NCBI RefSeq assembly: GCF_004365355.1 | Contig: NZ_SODP01000001.1 | Coordinates: 999,473-1,063,472 of the forward strand | Origin: Kribbella pratensis | GTDB lineage: Bacteria > Actinomycetota > Actinomycetes > Propionibacteriales > Kribbellaceae | Reading direction: 5' to 3' | DNA length: 64,000 bases | Shown: positions 61,470 to 64,000 of the stretch, piece after piece | Numbering within the stretch: position 1 is the first letter of the stretch | How the letters are laid out: each line of letters begins with the position of its first letter | The notes under the pieces: model-generated | The model's database searches: none | Seen by the model: the letters and a program-made list of their open reading frames with translations, nothing else | What the model was told of the DNA's origin: nothing | Made by a program: the position numbers and the translations under genes

Positions 61470-62456
61470 ATGACCCGGCCGTCGATCGCGGTACTGACGT
61501 TCACCGATGATCTGCACGCGCTGGTGGTCCAGGCGCACCTCCGCCGCAACCGCGGCGCGCTCTGTGAGGTCGTCGAGGTGGACTCGATGGCGGATCGGCC
61601 CGATGGACTGAGCTGGTCGACGGAACCGGGATTCGGTACGTCGGTGCCGACGCGCGACGGCGGCCGGCTCGATCTGGCCGGCTGCGACGCGATCTGGTTC
61701 CGGCGCTGGAACCATCCGCAGCGGGCCGGACGCGAGTTGACCGAGGAGGCGCATCGGGAGGTCGTCGACGCGAGTTGTGCGAGCACCCTGATGGGGGCCT
61801 TGCGCAACGAGTTCGACGGGCGCTGGGTGAGTCACCCGGACGCGACCCGGCGGGCCGAGAACAAGCTGATCCAGTTGCGGGCGGCCGCGGACGCCGGGTT
61901 CGTCGTACCGCGGACGCTGGTCAGCCAGGATCCGGCCGAGATCCGGCGCTTCTGCTCGGTGCTCGGCGCGCAGGTCATTCTCAAGGCTGTTCGTGGCACG
62001 CCGAGCAGTCAGCTCTACACGCTGCCGGTGACGCCCGATCATCTGGCCGACGACGATGCGCTGCGGCTCTGTCCGACGATCTTCCAGGAGTATGTGCCCG
62101 GGACGCGGCACCTGCGCGTGTTGTGCTGCGGTACGACGTCGTACGCCGTGGCGATCGATTCGCCGGATCTCGACTGGCGGCGGAACCTCGACGTACCGAT
62201 CGAGCCGGTGAGCCTTGACCCGGTGATCCAGCAAGCGCTGGCGCGCGTGCTGGAACTGCTGGACCTGCGTATGGGGGTGGTCGACCTCAAACTCGATCCC
62301 GACGGTCGGCCGGTCTGGCTCGAGCTGAACCCGCAAGGGCAGTTCCTGTTCGTCCAGGGTCTGACCGGCCTGGACCTCACGGCCGGCTTCGGCGATTTCC
62401 TCTGCGAAGAGGCCTTGAGCGGTGCTGTCAGAGCTCGAGGTCGAACGCCAGGTTGA
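61470..62456 (+). CDS. ATP-grasp peptide ligase, MvdD/TgmB-like RiPP maturase
   Basis: 328 residues, the length of graspetide ligases. An N-terminal pre-ATP-grasp domain (1-120) contains AIWFRRWNHP. In the ATP-grasp fold Lys 132 (ENKLIQLRAAADAGF) and Lys 172 (VILKAVRG) are expected to bind ATP, followed by IFQEYVPGTRHLRVLCCG (Glu 207), DLDWRRN and the metal site VVDLKLDPDGRPVWLELNP (Asp 272, Glu 285, Asn 287). It would join side chains of the two precursors as macrolactones or macrolactams. The ATG is fused to the precursor B stop. No transporter, protease or methyltransferase is adjacent. Its end overlaps the convergent toxin gene by 29 bp. Confidence 0.85.
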   Translation: MTRPSIAVLTFTDDLHALVVQAHLRRNRGALCEVVEVDSMADRPDGLSWSTEPGFGTSVPTRDGGRLDLAGCDAIWFRRWNHPQRAGRELTEEAHREVVDASCASTLMGALRNEFDGRWVSHPDATRRAENKLIQLRAAADAGFVVPRTLVSQDPAEIRRFCSVLGAQVILKAVRGTPSSQLYTLPVTPDHLADDDALRLCPTIFQEYVPGTRHLRVLCCGTTSYAVAIDSPDLDWRRNLDVPIEPVSLDPVIQQALARVLELLDLRMGVVDLKLDPDGRPVWLELNPQGQFLFVQGLTGLDLTAGFGDFLCEEALSGAVRARGRTPG

Positions 62457-62730
62457 TCGCCTCGGCCAGGAGCGGCTCCTGGTCAGGGTGCAGGTGGCCG
62501 ATCAGACGACCGAGCTGGGCCTTCGGAATGGTCTGGATGTTGTCGCAGGAGATCGCGCTCGGGTGATCGAGCCCGTTGTCCGGACCGACCAGTACTTCGG
62601 TGGACAGCCCGCGGATCGTGCTGGTGATCGGCGCGACGGTGACGTTGGTGAGGCGAGGGCGGATCAGCTCCCGGGTCAGCACCACCACCGGCCGCGGTTT
62701 GTCGAGCCGGGCGATGTGCAGCGCGCGCAT
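62428..62730 (-). CDS. MazF/PemK-like toxin
   Basis: 100 residues. LDKPRPVVVLTRELIRPRLT, NVTVAPITSTIRGLSTEV and CDNIQTIPKAQLGRLIGHL match the PemK/MazF mRNA interferase fold. The N-terminus is short compared with most MazF proteins. ATG 62730 overlaps the antitoxin stop (TGATG), so it is coupled. Its 3' end overlaps the convergent RiPP ligase gene. Confidence 0.85.
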   Translation of the reverse strand: MRALHIARLDKPRPVVVLTRELIRPRLTNVTVAPITSTIRGLSTEVLVGPDNGLDHPSAISCDNIQTIPKAQLGRLIGHLHPDQEPLLAEAINLAFDLEL

Positions 62731-62966
62731 CAGTCGAGATCGCTGAGCACGGTGCCCGAGACCGCGGTCGCGAGCCCGTCCAGATCGTCGTACCCACCCT
62801 GCTCGCTCAGAATCGCCAGATCGCGCGCGGCCAGCTCCCGCCGACGCTCCCGCTCCATCGCCCGCGCCACCACAGACGCCCGACTCGTCGCCTTGTCGGT
62901 CGCCACAAGCTCATCCATGAAGTCCACCAGCTCATCCGGCAGCCGGACCGTAATCTGCTTACTCAT
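62730..62966 (-). CDS. Ribbon-helix-helix antitoxin (MazE-like)
   Basis: 78 residues. The N-terminal RHH DNA-binding unit is SKQITVRLPDELVDFMDELV, followed by TSRASVVARAMERERRREL. The acidic C-terminus (GGYDDLDGLATAVSGTVL) is the expected toxin-binding tail. It precedes the MazF-like gene with a 1-bp stop-start overlap and probably represses the operon. Confidence 0.85.
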   Translation of the reverse strand: MSKQITVRLPDELVDFMDELVATDKATSRASVVARAMERERRRELAARDLAILSEQGGYDDLDGLATAVSGTVLSDLD

Positions 62967-63017
62967 ACCAAAACCATACCGCCCCGGGATTCATCTCGGT
63001 AGGGCGGTCCGACCGAC

Positions 63018-63689
63018 TCAGTTGGGGGAGAGGGTGGACCAGCTGATGAGGTCGAAGGCGGGGAGGGAGGGGAGGGCGGTGATGGCGGCCAGTTCGTTGT
63101 CGATGAGGCCTACTAGTTGGGCCAGGCGGGTGGTGACATCGGTGGCCTCGAGGAGTTTCTGGCGGTCGGGGGTCATGAGTTTCATGGCCGCGGACATCAG
63201 GTAGGACAGCGTGCTGGGGTCGTCGGGGAGTTCGCCGAGGTGCAGGCCGGGGCGGCTGATCTCGCTGACGGCCTCGGCGTACTTCCGGAAACGCTTGACC
63301 GCGACCATCGCCGTACCGAGCGGGTCGTCGCCGAGGTCGTCGTCCAGCCACTCGACGTCCGCGACCAGGTAGTCGCCGGTGCCGTCGAGCTCGGAGACCT
63401 TGAAGCGCCGGTTGCCGGTCAACGTCACCTCGACCGGGCCGTCGTCGTCCGCGTCGAGCGTGATCTCGGAGATCGTCGCCGCGCAGCCGGTCCCGTACAG
63501 CGACCGGAACACCCGCTCACCCAGCTCGTACCCGTCCCGGACGGCGAGTGCCCCGCACACCAGTTCGCCGCCGTTCTCGACCAGGTCGCGGACCACCGCG
63601 CGGCCCTGGACGTCGGTCACCGGAATCGGGAGCACCAGCCCGGGAAAGATCACCGTGTCGACAGTGAGCAACGGCAGGCGGGAGTCCAT
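63018..63689 (-). CDS. LON peptidase substrate-binding domain protein
   Basis: 223 residues. LPLLTVDTVIFPGLVLPIPV at the start and the beta-rich LTGNRRFKVSEL region are the Lon N-terminal domain. The C-terminal half is helical (LSYLMSAAMKLMTPDRQKLLE). There is no ATPase or protease domain. Such stand-alone LON-domain proteins lie beside hisD in many actinobacteria, and their role is unknown. Divergent from hisD. The ATG is at 63689. Confidence 0.88.
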   Translation of the reverse strand: MDSRLPLLTVDTVIFPGLVLPIPVTDVQGRAVVRDLVENGGELVCGALAVRDGYELGERVFRSLYGTGCAATISEITLDADDDGPVEVTLTGNRRFKVSELDGTGDYLVADVEWLDDDLGDDPLGTAMVAVKRFRKYAEAVSEISRPGLHLGELPDDPSTLSYLMSAAMKLMTPDRQKLLEATDVTTRLAQLVGLIDNELAAITALPSLPAFDLISWSTLSPN

Positions 63690-63778
63690 ACAACGGAGCC
63701 TAGGCCATCCACTTGACCATTACGCGGGGTGACAGCCCGGCTTGTGGATACGGCGCAGGGACGACGGGCCCTCACCAC

Positions 63779-63790
63779 TAGACTGACGGC
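63779..63790 (+). promoter_or_regulatory. Leaderless promoter -10 of hisD
   Basis: TAGACT at 63779-63784, six bases before the hisD ATG. The same hexamer and spacing occur at recQ. There is no Shine-Dalgarno. Confidence 0.5.
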
Positions 63791-64000
63791 ATGATTCGCC
63801 GCGTCGACCTGCGGGGCCGAGTGGCAGCCGGAGAGGTCCTGAACCTCGAAGCCCTGGTCCCCCGAGCCGTGTTCGACGTCGAGGCAGCTCTCGACGTCGT
63901 CCGACCCATCTGCCTGGACGTCCGCCATCGCGGCCTCGAGGCGATCAGGGAGTACGGCGAGAAGTTCGACCATGTGCGCGTCGAGGACATCCGGGTCCCG
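63791..64000 (+). CDS. hisD: Histidinol dehydrogenase, N-terminal part (partial)
   Basis: The first 70 residues are visible before the window ends. MIRRVDLRGRVAAGEV, then DVRHRGLEAIREYGEKFDHV is the typical HisD N-terminus (RRVDLRG and ALxEYxxKFDxV pattern). HisD performs the last two steps of histidine synthesis. ATG 63791 follows a TAGACT hexamer closely (leaderless). Confidence 0.88.
   Translation, partial: MIRRVDLRGRVAAGEVLNLEALVPRAVFDVEAALDVVRPICLDVRHRGLEAIREYGEKFDHVRVEDIRVP

Overview
The window is high-GC actinobacterial chromosome. The gene order (moxR-DUF58-transglutaminase, mraZ-rsmH-ftsL-ftsI-murEF-mraY-murD-ftsW-murGC-ftsQ-ftsZ, pgeF-yggS-sepF-yggT-divIVA, T-box-ileS, lspA-rluD, dnaE, ilvD, LON-domain gene-hisD), the many GTG starts and the many apparently leaderless genes suggest a Propionibacteriales member such as Kribbella. 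That placement is inference from gene content, not a database result.

Layout. 1-6.7 kb: the tail of a DUF4111-type nucleotidyltransferase, a YbaK/EbsC deacylase, a DM13 lipoprotein-like protein, DUF6504, a SAV_6107-type HEPN protein, a small zinc-ribbon protein, a YceH-methyltransferase fusion, a cupin and a methyltransferase. Two non-coding repeat fields lie at about 4.28-5.33 kb and 7.74-8.22 kb. 8.2-12.9 kb (minus strand): MoxR ATPase, DUF58 protein and TgpA-like transglutaminase. 13.1-29.8 kb: a complete division and cell-wall (dcw) cluster. It is preceded by a striking array of MraZ-type GTGG boxes and contains a structured leader in front of rsmH. 29.8-30.1 kb: a 20-bp tandem repeat followed by a decayed second copy of the end of ftsZ. 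30.1-35.1 kb: an ArsR/S41 peptidase pair, then pgeF, yggS, sepF, yggT and divIVA. 35.2-39.6 kb: a divergent PNPOx/MarR pair and ileS with a translational T-box. 39.8-50.9 kb: a DksA/TraR-type protein with a histone-H1-like tail, lspA, rluD, a large LuxR regulator, dnaE and two membrane proteins. 51-58.9 kb: M20 peptidase, VOC proteins, two SDRs, LysR, a DHFR-like protein, RecQ and AraC. 59-64 kb: ilvD, a compact ATP-grasp RiPP (graspetide-type) operon, a MazEF-like toxin-antitoxin pair, a LON-domain protein and the start of hisD.

How the parts work together. The dcw genes supply UDP-MurNAc-pentapeptide synthesis (MurC-F), lipid I and II formation (MraY, MurG), septal polymerisation and crosslinking (FtsW, FtsI) and the divisome scaffold (FtsL, FtsQ, FtsZ, SepF). 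DivIVA directs polar growth. MraZ is expected to regulate the cluster through the boxes upstream.

The best candidate for an unusual system is the operon at 60981-62456. It encodes two small precursor peptides that share a leader motif and end in different Cys/Ser/Asp/Glu-rich cores, followed without a gap by an ATP-grasp ligase of the graspetide type. Next in interest are the helically phased MraZ-box arrays, the two-hairpin leader of rsmH, and the ftsZ-end duplication.
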